Assembly (NCBI RefSeq): GCF_905397375.1
Contig: NZ_CAJPVG010000003.1
Span: forward strand, 124,001 to 188,000
DNA length: 64,000 nucleotides
Direction of reading: 5' to 3'
Source: Ralstonia mannitolilytica
Lineage (GTDB): Bacteria; Pseudomonadota; Gammaproteobacteria; Burkholderiales; Burkholderiaceae
Shown here: positions 8,416 to 16,662 of the stretch, piece after piece
Position numbering within the stretch: the first letter of the stretch is position 1
Layout of the letters: the number at the start of each line of letters is the position of its first letter
Notes under the pieces: generated by a model
The model's input: the letters and a program-made list of their open reading frames with translations, nothing else
What the model was told of the DNA's origin: nothing
Databases searched by the model: none
Translations under genes and position numbers: made by a program

Positions 8416-9684
8416 TCAACCAACGCGGACCTTGGGCCGCGTGAAGCGTCCATACACGGCGTACAGCACCAGCGTGGCCAGCAACAGCAGCGCACCCAGC
8501 GCGCATGCCATGCCCCAGTTGATCGTGACGTTGGTGAAGTACGCCACGTAGTAGCTGACCATCTGGTCGTTTGGCCCGCCCAGCAGCGCGGGGGTGATGT
8601 AGTAGCCGAGCGCCAGGATGAACACCAGCAGCGCACCGGCGCCGATGCCCGGATACGTCTGCGGCACATACACGCGCCAGAAGGCGGCAAACGGATGGCT
8701 GCCCAGCGACACGGCCGCGCGCTGGTACGTCGGCGGGATCGACTTCATCACGCTGTAGAGCGGCAGGATCATGAACGGCAGCAGGATGTGCGTCATCGAG
8801 ATGTACACGCCCACGCGGTTGAACAGCAGCGCCAGCGGCTCCTTGATGATGCCGAGGTCGATCAGGCCGTGGTTGATCAGGCCTTCGGTCTGCAGCAGCA
8901 CGATCCACGCCGCCACGCGCACGAGGATGGACGTCCAGAACGGGATCAGCACCATCACCATGACGAGGTTGGCGCGGCGCTCCGGCAGCGAGGCGATCCA
9001 GTACGACAGCGGATAGCCCAGCAGCAGTGCGAACAGCGTCACCATCGCGCTGATGACGAAGGTGCGCACGAACACCGTCACGTAGATCTGCTCGTCGGGG
9101 TCGGTGGCTTCGATGTGGCCGAAGGCGTCTTGCCGGTGGTCCAGCGCGGCCAGCAGGTAGAACGGCGACGTGCGGCTGCTGTTCTTGGCAATGGCCTGCC
9201 AATACGCGACATCGCCCCAGCGCTCGTCGACTTCAAGCAGCTTGGCGCGGGTCTGGCTGGGCGTGAGCGTCGATGCCTTGCCCTGGTCATCGGCCAGCGG
9301 CATGGCGCGCGCGGTCTTGGCCACCAGCGAGCGGAAGCCTGAAATTTCTGTGTTGAGGCGGCGGGCCAGTGCGCCCATCGCTTCGCCTTCGCTCACGGTC
9401 GTGAGGTCGGCGGCGAGCGCGGCGTAGGCGGCGTCGGTCGGCGGGCTCTTGCGGTCCCAGCCCTTCAGGGCGACGACGGTTTTGGGCAGCGCGTCGGCCA
9501 CCTCGGGGTTCTGCACGGCGCGTGTGAGCAGGGCGCCGATCGGCACGACAAAGATCAGCAGCAGGAAGATCGCGAGCGGCGCCACCAGCGCCAGCGCCAT
9601 GGCACGCCTGCGCGCCTCAGCGCTCTTCAATTCGCGTTTGAGTTTGGCCGTCGATTCCGGAACCGATTCAGCCGCGATCGTCAT
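8416..9684 (-). CDS. Polyamine-type ABC transporter permease, PotB-like, with long periplasmic insert
   Basis: About 422 residues from ATG 9684; a TTG at 9693 with a GAGG ribosome-binding site five bases before it is an equally possible start. After a charged N-terminus and TM1 (ALALVAPLAIFLLLIFVVP) there is a soluble stretch of about 130 residues before TM2 (TFVISAMVTLFALLLGYPLS), making the protein far longer than the usual 280-310 residues. The coupling helix is AAVSLGSHPFAAFWRVYVP, followed by PGIGAGALLVFILALGYYI. The insert should face the periplasm, where it could contact the binding protein. Sixteen bases separate its stop from the downstream permease start. Confidence 0.9.
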   Translation of the reverse strand: MTIAAESVPESTAKLKRELKSAEARRRAMALALVAPLAIFLLLIFVVPIGALLTRAVQNPEVADALPKTVVALKGWDRKSPPTDAAYAALAADLTTVSEGEAMGALARRLNTEISGFRSLVAKTARAMPLADDQGKASTLTPSQTRAKLLEVDERWGDVAYWQAIAKNSSRTSPFYLLAALDHRQDAFGHIEATDPDEQIYVTVFVRTFVISAMVTLFALLLGYPLSYWIASLPERRANLVMVMVLIPFWTSILVRVAAWIVLLQTEGLINHGLIDLGIIKEPLALLFNRVGVYISMTHILLPFMILPLYSVMKSIPPTYQRAAVSLGSHPFAAFWRVYVPQTYPGIGAGALLVFILALGYYITPALLGGPNDQMVSYYVAYFTNVTINWGMACALGALLLLATLVLYAVYGRFTRPKVRVG

Positions 9685-9787
9685 GGTCTTCAATGCTGCC
9701 TCGCCATCGCTACGGGAATTCGTCCGGCGGATGCCTCGCCAAACCTGCAGGGCATCCGCGCGGTCACTGCGTTACACCGCGATGCGG

Positions 9788-10840
9788 TTACTTCGACGCC
9801 CAAGAAGCGAAGCGCTGCTCCAGCTCGTCGCCGTGGTCGGTCCAGAACTGCAGGTTCTGCAGCACCGCGTTCTTGCTGTTCTCGGGCGAGTTCGGCATGT
9901 TGGCCTGCGTCTTGGCATCGAGCGCCTTGATGGCGGCCACGTTGGCCGGGCCGTACGCGATGTGCTTGGCGTATTCCTGCTGCGGCTTCTGCGACAGCGT
10001 GTAGGCGATGTACTGCTCGGCCAGCGCCTTGTTGGGCGAGCCCTTCGGGATGGCCCAGTAGTCGAGGTCGTAGATGCTGCCGTTCCACACCACCTTGAGG
10101 TTCTTGCCTTCGCGTTGCGCGGCATCGATGCGGCCGTTGAAGGCGGTGGACATCACCACGTCACCCGCCACCAGGAACTGCGGCGGCTGTGCGCCGGCTT
10201 CCCACCACTGGATGTACGGCTTGAGCTGATCGAGCTTCTTGAACGCGCGGTGCTGGCCATCCTTGGTGGCCAGCACCTTGTAGACATCCTTGACCGGCAC
10301 GCCGTCGGCCATCAGCGCGAATTCCAGGTTGTAGCGCGCGCCCTTGCGCATGCCACGCTTGCCCGGGAAGGTCTTCACGTCCCAGAAATCGGCCCAGCCC
10401 TTGGGGGCGGTCTTGAGCTTGTCGGCGTTGTAGGCCAGCGCGGTGGACCACACGAAGAAGCCCACGCCGCAGGTTTGCGGTGCTTCCGGGATCAGGTCGG
10501 TCTTCTTGGCGATCTTGCTCCAGTCGAGCTTCTCGAACAGGCCTTCGTCACAGCCGCGGCCGATGTCGCCGGATTCGACTTCCACTACGTCCCAGTTGAC
10601 GTGCTTGGCTTCGACCATGGCCTTGATCTTGGCCTGCTCGCCGTTGTACTCGACCACGGTGACCTTGTTGCCGGTCTGCGCCTCGAACGGCTTGTTGAAG
10701 GCGGCCTTCTGCGCATCGCCGTTGGCACCGCCAAAGTTGACGACGGTGAGTTCCGCCGCATGGGCGCCCGACTGCGCACCGAATGCAATGGCGAACGCGC
10801 CGGCAAGTACGCTCAGACGCGTCTTCGTGATGTGTTTCAT
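9788..10840 (-). CDS. Polyamine-type ABC transporter periplasmic binding protein, PotD/PotF-like
   Basis: 350 residues with a Sec signal peptide (MKHITKTRLSVLAGAFAIAF, cleavage likely after AHA near residue 28). The mature protein starts ELTVVNFGGANGDAQKAAF, the pattern of spermidine/putrescine-type extracellular solute-binding proteins, and includes DVVEVESGDIGRGCDEGLFE and WWEAGAQPPQFLVAGDVVMS, both typical of this class. It captures the substrate in the periplasm and hands it to the two permeases encoded downstream. The gene lies 56 bases after the ATPase gene and about 100 bases before the first permease gene. Substrate assignment to polyamines is by family only; related proteins bind other amines or opines. 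Confidence 0.9.
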   Translation of the reverse strand: MKHITKTRLSVLAGAFAIAFGAQSGAHAAELTVVNFGGANGDAQKAAFNKPFEAQTGNKVTVVEYNGEQAKIKAMVEAKHVNWDVVEVESGDIGRGCDEGLFEKLDWSKIAKKTDLIPEAPQTCGVGFFVWSTALAYNADKLKTAPKGWADFWDVKTFPGKRGMRKGARYNLEFALMADGVPVKDVYKVLATKDGQHRAFKKLDQLKPYIQWWEAGAQPPQFLVAGDVVMSTAFNGRIDAAQREGKNLKVVWNGSIYDLDYWAIPKGSPNKALAEQYIAYTLSQKPQQEYAKHIAYGPANVAAIKALDAKTQANMPNSPENSKNAVLQNLQFWTDHGDELEQRFASWASK

Positions 10841-10896
10841 GTTGGCTCCTCTTTTGGCTTTAGCGTGTGGATACGGCTTTGTGGTCGTGTTACGGC

Positions 10897-11985
10897 TCAG
10901 ACAAAAACGCGCAGGTGTTCAGGCGCGAACTCGAGCTGGATCGGCGCGCCGGGCGTAAAGCCTTCGAGCGCGCGCGTGCCCAGCGGCACCTTGACGAAGC
11001 ATTCGGGTTGGTCTGGCAGGGCGCAGCGCATGCGCACGTGGTCGCCAAAGTAGACGAGGCCGCGCGTCTGCCCGGTGATCGCGTTGCCGGCGGCGGAGGT
11101 GCCCTCGGCCAGCCGCATGCGCTCGGGGCGGATGCAGCCCGTGGCCGTGGCCCCGACGTTGGCGCCGGCCACGTTGCGGCCGACCACGCGGGCGCCGTCG
11201 TTGAGTTGCAGTTCGCAGTACTCGCCGTCAACGCGGATGACGGTGCCGCGCAGCGTGTTGCTGTCGCCGATGAAGTTGGCGACGAACTCGTTGCAGGGGC
11301 GCTCGTAGAGGCTGTCCACCGTGTCGAGCTGCTGCACGATGCCCTTGTCGAACACGGCGACGCGGTCGGACATGGTGAGCGCCTCGCCCTGGTCGTGCGT
11401 CACGTAGACGAAGGTCACGCCCAGCTTTTCGTGCAGCGATTTCAACTCGTACTGCATGTGTTCACGCAGTTGCTTGTCGAGCGCGCCCAGCGGTTCGTCC
11501 ATCAGCACGAGCTTGGGCTCGAACACCAGCGCGCGGGCCAGTGCAATGCGCTGCTGCTGGCCGCCCGAGAGCTGCGCGGGGTAGCGCTTGGCAAAGCCTT
11601 CCATGCGGACCATCTGCAGGGCCTTGTGCACGCGCTCGGCACGTTCGGCGGCGGGCAGCTTGCGCACGGTCAGCGGGTATTCCACGTTCTGCGCCACTGT
11701 CATGTGCGGAAACAGCGCGTAGTTCTGGAACACCATGCCGATGTTGCGCTTGTGCGGCGGCACGTTGTTCAGCAGCGCGCCTTCGAGGCGGATCTCGCCG
11801 CTGGTCGGGAATTCGAACCCGGCCAGCATCATCAGGCACGTGGTCTTGCCCGAGCCGGACGGACCGAGCAGGGTGAGGAACTCGCCCTGGTAGATGTCCA
11901 GGTCCAGGTGCTTGACCACGAGGGTCTCGCCGTCATACGTCTTGCGTACACCGCGAAAGCTGACGATCACGTCGTCGGTCTTCAT
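10897..11985 (-). CDS. Polyamine-type ABC transporter ATP-binding protein, PotA-like
   Basis: 362 residues. Walker A GPSGSGKTT near residue 41, Q-loop VFQNYALFPHMTV, ABC signature LSGGQQQRIALARAL, Walker B LVLMDEPLGALD and the H-loop histidine in THDQGEAL. The last 120 residues form a TOBE-like domain, as in PotA and other importer ATPases that sense ligand or regulators. First gene of the operon, so the operon promoter should lie between 11986 and about 12100, where two direct repeats are found (12059-12092). Unlike E. coli potABCD, the binding protein gene is second, an order common in proteobacterial homologues. Confidence 0.93.
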   Translation of the reverse strand: MKTDDVIVSFRGVRKTYDGETLVVKHLDLDIYQGEFLTLLGPSGSGKTTCLMMLAGFEFPTSGEIRLEGALLNNVPPHKRNIGMVFQNYALFPHMTVAQNVEYPLTVRKLPAAERAERVHKALQMVRMEGFAKRYPAQLSGGQQQRIALARALVFEPKLVLMDEPLGALDKQLREHMQYELKSLHEKLGVTFVYVTHDQGEALTMSDRVAVFDKGIVQQLDTVDSLYERPCNEFVANFIGDSNTLRGTVIRVDGEYCELQLNDGARVVGRNVAGANVGATATGCIRPERMRLAEGTSAAGNAITGQTRGLVYFGDHVRMRCALPDQPECFVKVPLGTRALEGFTPGAPIQLEFAPEHLRVFV

Positions 11986-12058
11986 TGCTGCTCCTCCGTC
12001 AACCGGTCGTGTTGTGACGATTTGTGAATGGACTATAGCGGCTCATGGTTTTATCAAG

Positions 12059-12092
12059 TGGACCCAATTCTGGCTATTTGATGGAGCCAATT
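12059..12092 (-). promoter_or_regulatory. Direct repeats upstream of the polyamine-type operon
   Basis: TGGACCCAATT (12059-12069) and TGGAGCCAATT (12082-12092) differ by one base and are 23 bp apart start to start, about two helical turns, 74 to 107 bases upstream of the ATPase gene start. A third copy, TGGAACCAATT, is at 12264-12274. Paired direct repeats are typical of GntR/MocR-family activators; that link is inference. Confidence 0.45.
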
Positions 12093-12143
12093 TATGCGAG
12101 CTGAGCACCGCCCCAGTGAGCGCGGTACGCGTGGGCACCACAA

Positions 12144-12157
12144 TAGGGAAAACCCCC
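12144..12157. promoter_or_regulatory. TAGGG-AAAA-CCCC element
   Basis: TAGGGAAAACCCCC at 12144-12157 matches the GGG-N4-CCC palindromes found upstream of the two small-protein genes near 48.4 and 63.7 kb. It lies about 160 bases upstream of the polyamine-type ATPase gene and away from any plus-strand gene. Confidence 0.35.
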
Positions 12158-12410
12158 GATGCCTTGCTCTAGCAGGCATCGCAGCCGATCAGCCTGGGGC
12201 ACGCGCGCCGGCTCCTGGTCGCTGGCAATCTGTGGCGAACCGGCGGGCGTAACAGCGTCCGGATGGAACCAATTTGGCCGGAACAGGCCCGCGCGCCGTC
12301 TGCCTGGAAATGGTGCGCCGCGTCGTCACGCAAACGGTGCACGGGTGATCGGCGGACGGGGCACGGTGCAGTTGCCGATGTTGTCTTGCAGCAACCGCTG
12401 GCGTGTCGGA

Positions 12411-13829
12411 TCAGGACGCCGCTTCGTCCGCAGGGGCGAGCGCCAGGCAGACGGTGACGGTCAGCCCGCCGCCAGGCGTGTCGGACAGCGCGACCGTGCC
12501 GCCATGCATGCGGGCGATCTCGCGCACGATGGCGAGGCCCAGGCCGCTGCCTTCGTGGCCCGCTGCCGCGGCTCCGCGGTAAAAGCGGCCGAACACCGCG
12601 TCACGTTCGAGCACGGCAATGCCGGGGCCGTCGTCTTCGACCTGGAGCACCCCCTGCTCGCCAAACGTCGCCATGGCGCGCCGGCTGACGCGCACAGTCA
12701 CGCGTGAGCCATGGCCGGCGTAGCGCAGGGCGTTGTCAAGCAGGTTGCCGACCAGCTCCTGCAGCCATTGCGGGTCGCCAGCCACGATCACGGGCTCGCC
12801 TTCGAAGCCGAGATCGATACCAGCCTTGCGGGCCACGGGCGCGAGTTCGAGTGCAACGTCGCCGGCCAGCGCATCGAAGCGCAGCGGTTGCAACTGCGGT
12901 GTGTAGCCGCTGTCGGGCTCCAGGCGCGAGAGCGACAGCAGCTGCTGGACGCCCTTGGCTGCTTCGCGGACCGTGCCGTGCAGCGGTTGCAGATGGCGGC
13001 GGATGCGCTCGCCGTCGGGCTCGCGCAGGGCCAGTTCCGACTGCGCCTGGATCACGGCCAGCGGCGTCTTCAGTTGATGTGCGGCGTCGGCAAAGAAGCG
13101 CTTGCGGGCCTGCACCATGCGCAGCAGGCGCGCCACGTACTGATTGATGGCTTCGACGAGCGGCGCGACCTCTGCTGGCAGGCCTTGCTGCGGTAGCGGT
13201 GCAAGCTCATCGGTGCCGCGGCTGGCCACGGTTTCGCTCAACTGGCGCAGCGGCCGCAGGCCGCGCCGCACGCCCAGCCAGACGATGCCCACGGCCAGCA
13301 CCACCAGCAGCACTTCCTGCTGCAATGAACCCGCCAGGATCTCGTGCGCCAGCGCCTCGCGCGGCTCCAGCGTTTCACCCACCAGCAGCCAGATGACCTG
13401 CGTTTGGCCCGACTGCGCATCGCGCACCGGCAGCGGTTGCACGGCCATGCGCACCTGCATGCCGCGAAACTGCGTGTCGTAGAACAGCGTGCGATAGGGC
13501 GTGGCGCGCTGCCCGCCGGGCATGGGCAGATCGTCGTAGCCGGTGAGCGTGCTGCCGCCGGCATCGACGATCCGGTAGAAGATGCTGCTGCCGGTTTCCG
13601 ATTCGAGAATGTCCAGCGCGAGGTAGGGCAGGTCGATGGCGAATTGCTTGTTGCGCAGTCGCACGCCTTCGCGCATGGCCTTGAGCGAGGCCTCGAGCGT
13701 GCGGTCGAACGCGGCGTTGGCGGCTGTCATGGCGCGCGTGTAAGTCAGCCACGCATCGAGCGCGAGCAACCCCAGCAGCGGCAGCAGCAGCCAGAACGAA
13801 AGCTGCCGGCGCAGGCTCGACGGGTTCAT
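12411..13829 (-). CDS. tctE: Sensor histidine kinase, TctE-like
   Basis: 472 residues. ATG 13829 (MNPSSLRRQLSF) overlaps the response-regulator stop codon (ATGA), which fixes the start; the longer open frame to 14123 is antisense-like and ignored. TM1 is at about residues 12-30, then an extracytoplasmic 2CSK_N-type sensor region (RNKQFAIDLPYLALDIL, GSSIFYRIVDAGGSTLTGYD), TM2 near 165-185 and a short HAMP-like linker. The H-box is FFADAAHQLKTPLAVIQAQ (His phosphoacceptor), the N-box LVGNLLDNALRY, then VEDDGPGI and GSGLGLAIV of the ATPase domain. TctE homologues control tricarboxylate uptake, but no tctCBA genes are present here; the neighbour is a porin. The signal is therefore uncertain. Confidence 0.9.
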   Translation of the reverse strand: MNPSSLRRQLSFWLLLPLLGLLALDAWLTYTRAMTAANAAFDRTLEASLKAMREGVRLRNKQFAIDLPYLALDILESETGSSIFYRIVDAGGSTLTGYDDLPMPGGQRATPYRTLFYDTQFRGMQVRMAVQPLPVRDAQSGQTQVIWLLVGETLEPREALAHEILAGSLQQEVLLVVLAVGIVWLGVRRGLRPLRQLSETVASRGTDELAPLPQQGLPAEVAPLVEAINQYVARLLRMVQARKRFFADAAHQLKTPLAVIQAQSELALREPDGERIRRHLQPLHGTVREAAKGVQQLLSLSRLEPDSGYTPQLQPLRFDALAGDVALELAPVARKAGIDLGFEGEPVIVAGDPQWLQELVGNLLDNALRYAGHGSRVTVRVSRRAMATFGEQGVLQVEDDGPGIAVLERDAVFGRFYRGAAAAGHEGSGLGLAIVREIARMHGGTVALSDTPGGGLTVTVCLALAPADEAAS

Positions 13830-14506
13830 GGGGCGGCGCCTTCCGTGGCTTCCAGCAGATACCCTAGGCCGCGCAGCATGACGATGGCGACGCCGCTGCC
13901 ATCGAGCTTCTTGCGCAGGCGGTGCACATAGATCTCGATGGCGTCGGCGTTGACGGATTCGTTGATGCTGAAGATCTTTTCCGAGATGGCGGCCTTGTTG
14001 ACGGCGCGACCGTCGCGCAGCATCAGGACTTCCAGCACGGCGCGCTCGCGGCCGGTGAGGGCGAGCAGTTCGCCATGGAGCGTGAAGGCGCCGCTGATGC
14101 CGTCGTAGTGCAGCGGGCCGCATTGCAGCTGCGTGCTTTCGTGGCCGTGGCTGCGTCGGATGAGCGCCCGGGCGCGGGCTTCGACTTCGGTCAGGTCGAA
14201 CGGTTTCGCAAGGTAATCGTCAGCCCCGAGGTTGAGGCCGCGCACGCGCTCTTCCACGGCGCCATGTGCGGTCAGGATCATCACCGGCAGCGGGTTCTTG
14301 CGGGCGCGCAGGCGGCGCAGCACTTCCAGTCCGTCCAGGCGGGGCAGACCAATGTCGAGAATGGCCAGCGCGTAGTCCTGCGTGGAGAGCAGCAAGTCCG
14401 CCGCGTGGCCGTCATGCACGCAATCGACCGTGAAGCCGGCCTGGCCGAGGGCTTCTTCCAGCGTGCTGGCCAGCTTCAGGTTGTCTTCCACCAACAGGAT
14501 GCGCAT
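13826..14506 (-). CDS. tctD: OmpR-family response regulator, TctD-like
   Basis: 226 residues. Receiver domain (1-115) with the acidic pair in LLVEDN, phospho-acceptor Asp in AILDIGLPRLDG near residue 51, Thr in MILTAHG and Lys in LAKPFD. The C-terminal winged-helix domain (about 125-222) has LTGREREAVLEVLM-like recognition elements and ends with YVHRLRKKLDGSGVAIVMLRGLGYLLE-type wing sequence. First gene of the pair, overlapping the kinase gene by four bases, so the two are translationally coupled. The porin gene lies divergently 207 bases away and is the most likely target, by position only. Confidence 0.92.
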   Translation of the reverse strand: MRILLVEDNLKLASTLEEALGQAGFTVDCVHDGHAADLLLSTQDYALAILDIGLPRLDGLEVLRRLRARKNPLPVMILTAHGAVEERVRGLNLGADDYLAKPFDLTEVEARARALIRRSHGHESTQLQCGPLHYDGISGAFTLHGELLALTGRERAVLEVLMLRDGRAVNKAAISEKIFSINESVNADAIEIYVHRLRKKLDGSGVAIVMLRGLGYLLEATEGAAP

Positions 14507-14564
14507 ATCGGGACGTCTCTCAATCAGCCGCAGAGGAATACAGACATCGCCGCATGTTTTGAAG

Positions 14565-14578
14565 CTAGGGAAACCCCC
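14565..14578. promoter_or_regulatory. TAGGG-AAA-CCCC element between regulator and porin
   Basis: CTAGGGAAACCCCC at 14565-14578 lies in the 207-bp divergent region between the response regulator and the porin. It differs from the element at 12144 mainly in having three rather than four A in the spacer. It could be bound by TctD or by whatever binds the related palindromes at 48.4 and 63.7 kb. Confidence 0.35.
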
Positions 14579-14713
14579 GAGAACGCCGCGACACAGCCCC
14601 GCAATTTCCCGTCAATCGAAAGTGAACTGAAAGTGCATCCCTCATACGATCCGTCCCGCCCAACGGCCCTGTGACTGGGCCTTTGCGCAAGGACAACGAA
14701 TAAGGGAGACCCG

Positions 14714-15787
14714 ATGAACAAGACTTCGATGGCGCTGGCCGTGGTGGCGCTCGCCACCGCGACGACGGCTGGCACGGCCGCCGCACAATCCTCCAACGTG
14801 ACCCTGTACGGGATCATGGATTCGGGCATCGAGTATGTGAACCACGCCGGTCCGAACGGCGGCAGCGCCACGCGCCTCGTCTCGGGCGGCAAGAACACAT
14901 CGCGCTGGGGCATGCGCGGCACCGAAGACCTGGGCGGCGGCCTGAAGGCCGTGTTCAACCTGGAAAGCGGCATCGCCATCGACACCGGCAAGCTCGACAC
15001 CGACAACACGCTGTTCGACCGCCGCGCGGTGGTGGGGCTGGCGGGCGGCTTCGGCCAGGTGGTCGCCGGTCGCACCTTCACCACGACGTACGACTTCATG
15101 CTGCCGTACGACCCGATGGGCTATGCGCCGAACTATTCGTGGGCCACATCGTCCACGGCAACGGGTGACCGCAAGGACGGCCTGTTCTCGCGCGCTTCCA
15201 ACGCCGTGCGTTATGACGGCACGTTTGCCGGCCTGAAGCTCGGTGCCACCGTGGGCTTTGGCGAGGCAGCGGGCAACTTCAAGAGCAGCTCCAAGTACGA
15301 CCTGGGCGTTGGCTACAGCGTGGGCGGCTTCTCGGCAGCCGTCACGTGGGATCGCCAGAACGGCGCAGGCACCAGCACCACGCCGGCAGACACGACTGAT
15401 TACATCCAGGGCATTCACGCCGGCGCCAGCTACGACTTCGGCGCACTGAAGCTGTTCGCGGGCTACCGCAATTACAAGCGCGCGTTCACCACGGCCACCG
15501 CCAGCCTGCGCAGCGACATGTATTGGGCGGGTGCCAGCTACGACGTGACGCCGGCCTTCACGCTGTACGGCGCGGTGTACAAGCAGAACATCAAGGACGG
15601 CACGGATGCCGATCCGATCCTGTTCTCCGTGCGCGGCCAGTACGCGCTGTCCAAGCGCACGACGGCGTATCTGTCTGCCGGTTATGCCAAGGCCAAGAAC
15701 GGCCAGAACGTGAGCCTGTCGCGCGACGTGGTGGGTTATGGCAACAACCAGGTCGGCGTGACGATGGGCCTGCAGCACCGCTTCTGA
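14714..15787 (+). CDS. Gram-negative general porin (OmpC/PhoE type)
   Basis: 357 residues. Signal peptide MNKTSMALAVVALATATTA with cleavage at AAA-QSS near residue 24; the mature protein begins SSNVTLYGIMDSGIEYVNH, the standard opening of betaproteobacterial porins. Typical landmarks follow: SRWGMRGTEDLGGGLKAVF and DRRAVVGLAGGFGQVVAGR, alternating strands of a 16-strand barrel, and a terminal Phe in GLQHRF for outer-membrane insertion. A good ribosome-binding site (AAGGGAG) precedes the ATG. Monocistronic, ended by a strong terminator. It gives passive entry to small anions or nutrients; specificity cannot be read. Confidence 0.95.
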   Translation: MNKTSMALAVVALATATTAGTAAAQSSNVTLYGIMDSGIEYVNHAGPNGGSATRLVSGGKNTSRWGMRGTEDLGGGLKAVFNLESGIAIDTGKLDTDNTLFDRRAVVGLAGGFGQVVAGRTFTTTYDFMLPYDPMGYAPNYSWATSSTATGDRKDGLFSRASNAVRYDGTFAGLKLGATVGFGEAAGNFKSSSKYDLGVGYSVGGFSAAVTWDRQNGAGTSTTPADTTDYIQGIHAGASYDFGALKLFAGYRNYKRAFTTATASLRSDMYWAGASYDVTPAFTLYGAVYKQNIKDGTDADPILFSVRGQYALSKRTTAYLSAGYAKAKNGQNVSLSRDVVGYGNNQVGVTMGLQHRF

Positions 15788-15810
15788 TCGACGGCAGGCG
15801 CATCCAAGGA

Positions 15811-15838
15811 AAACGGGCACCCGAAGGTGCCCGTTTTT
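15811..15838. terminator. Rho-independent terminator after the porin
   Basis: Stem AAACGGGCACC/GGTGCCCGTTT around a four-base loop, followed by a T run. It starts 23 bases after the porin stop codon. The A run on the left side may also serve the ABC ATPase gene that converges from the right. Confidence 0.9.
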
Positions 15839-15866
15839 CATGGTGCGTTGAAACGCTGCGTGCGGC

Positions 15867-16661
15867 TTAGCCGAGGAGCAGGGCGTCGTCGTCCACCTTG
15901 GCGCCGCGCGTTTCCTCGAACTTCTGCAGCAGGTGCGGCACGTCCAGGCCACGGCGTTCCTCGCCTTGCACGTCGAGGATCACGTTGCCCTGGTGCAGCA
16001 TCACCGTGCGGTCGCCGTAGTCGAGCGCCTGGCGCATGGAGTGCGTCACCATCATCGTCGTCAGCTTGCTCTCCGAGACGATCTTGGCGGTCAGCTCCAG
16101 CACGAAGGCGGCCGTTTTCGGGTCGAGCGCGGCAGTGTGCTCATCCAGCAGCAGGATGCGCGACGGCTGCAGCGAGGCCATCAGCAGGCTCACCGCCTGG
16201 CGCTGACCGCCCGAGAGCAGACCGATGCGGTCGGTCAGGCGGTTCTCGAGGCCGAGGTCGAGCCGGCGCAGCTGCTCGCGGAAGATCTCGCGCCACTTGC
16301 GATTGGTCGCAAACCTGAAGCCGCGACGCTGGCCGCGGCACATGGCCAGCGACATGTTCTCTTCGATCGTCAGGTTTTCGCAGGTGCCGGCCATCGGGTC
16401 CTGGAACACGCGGGCGACCTTGTCGGCGCGCTGCCATGCGGTCTTGCGCGTGACGTCTTCACCGTCGATCGTGATGCGGCCCGAGTCGACCATCTGGTCG
16501 CCGCTGATGGAGTTCAGGAACGTCGACTTGCCGGCCCCGTTGGAGCCGATCACGGCGACGAACTGGCCCGCCGGAATGTCCAGCGACAGACCGCGCAGCG
16601 CGCGCGTCTCGATGGGCGTGCCGGGGTTGAAGGTGAGGGTGAGTCCTTGTGCGCTCAGCAT
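15867..16661 (-). CDS. ABC transporter ATP-binding protein, TrpZ-like
   Basis: 264 residues. ATG 16661 follows AAGGGG and lies one base after the permease stop codon, so it is preferred over the longer frame to 16718. Walker A GSNGAGKST near residue 38, Q-loop VFQDPMAGTCENLTI, signature LLSGGQRQAVSLLMA, Walker B ILLLDEHTAALDP and the switch histidine in MVTHSMRQAL. The THTAALDP-like D-loop region and CENLTIEENM are typical of the ATPases paired with COG2984 binding proteins. Third gene of a binding protein, permease, ATPase operon on the minus strand. Supplies ATP-driven power on the cytoplasmic face. Confidence 0.92.
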   Translation of the reverse strand: MLSAQGLTLTFNPGTPIETRALRGLSLDIPAGQFVAVIGSNGAGKSTFLNSISGDQMVDSGRITIDGEDVTRKTAWQRADKVARVFQDPMAGTCENLTIEENMSLAMCRGQRRGFRFATNRKWREIFREQLRRLDLGLENRLTDRIGLLSGGQRQAVSLLMASLQPSRILLLDEHTAALDPKTAAFVLELTAKIVSESKLTTMMVTHSMRQALDYGDRTVMLHQGNVILDVQGEERRGLDVPHLLQKFEETRGAKVDDDALLLG

Positions 16662-16662
16662 G

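Larger units (their letters stand above)
11986..12410. other. 425-bp intergenic region upstream of the polyamine-type operon
   Basis: No convincing gene. The short plus-strand frames here (12159-12707, 12263-12457) run into the antisense of the histidine kinase and have no family resemblance. The region holds direct repeats at 12059-12092, a third similar copy at 12264-12274, and a GGGAAAACCCC-type element at 12144-12157. GntR/MocR-type regulators are often encoded divergently from such transporters, but I find no remnant that I can recognise. Confidence 0.5.

Noticed and set aside
12159..12707. Plus-strand frames upstream of and across the histidine kinase
   Set aside because: Arg-rich shadow sequence; no MocR or other regulator motif could be recognised, so no pseudogene is claimed.
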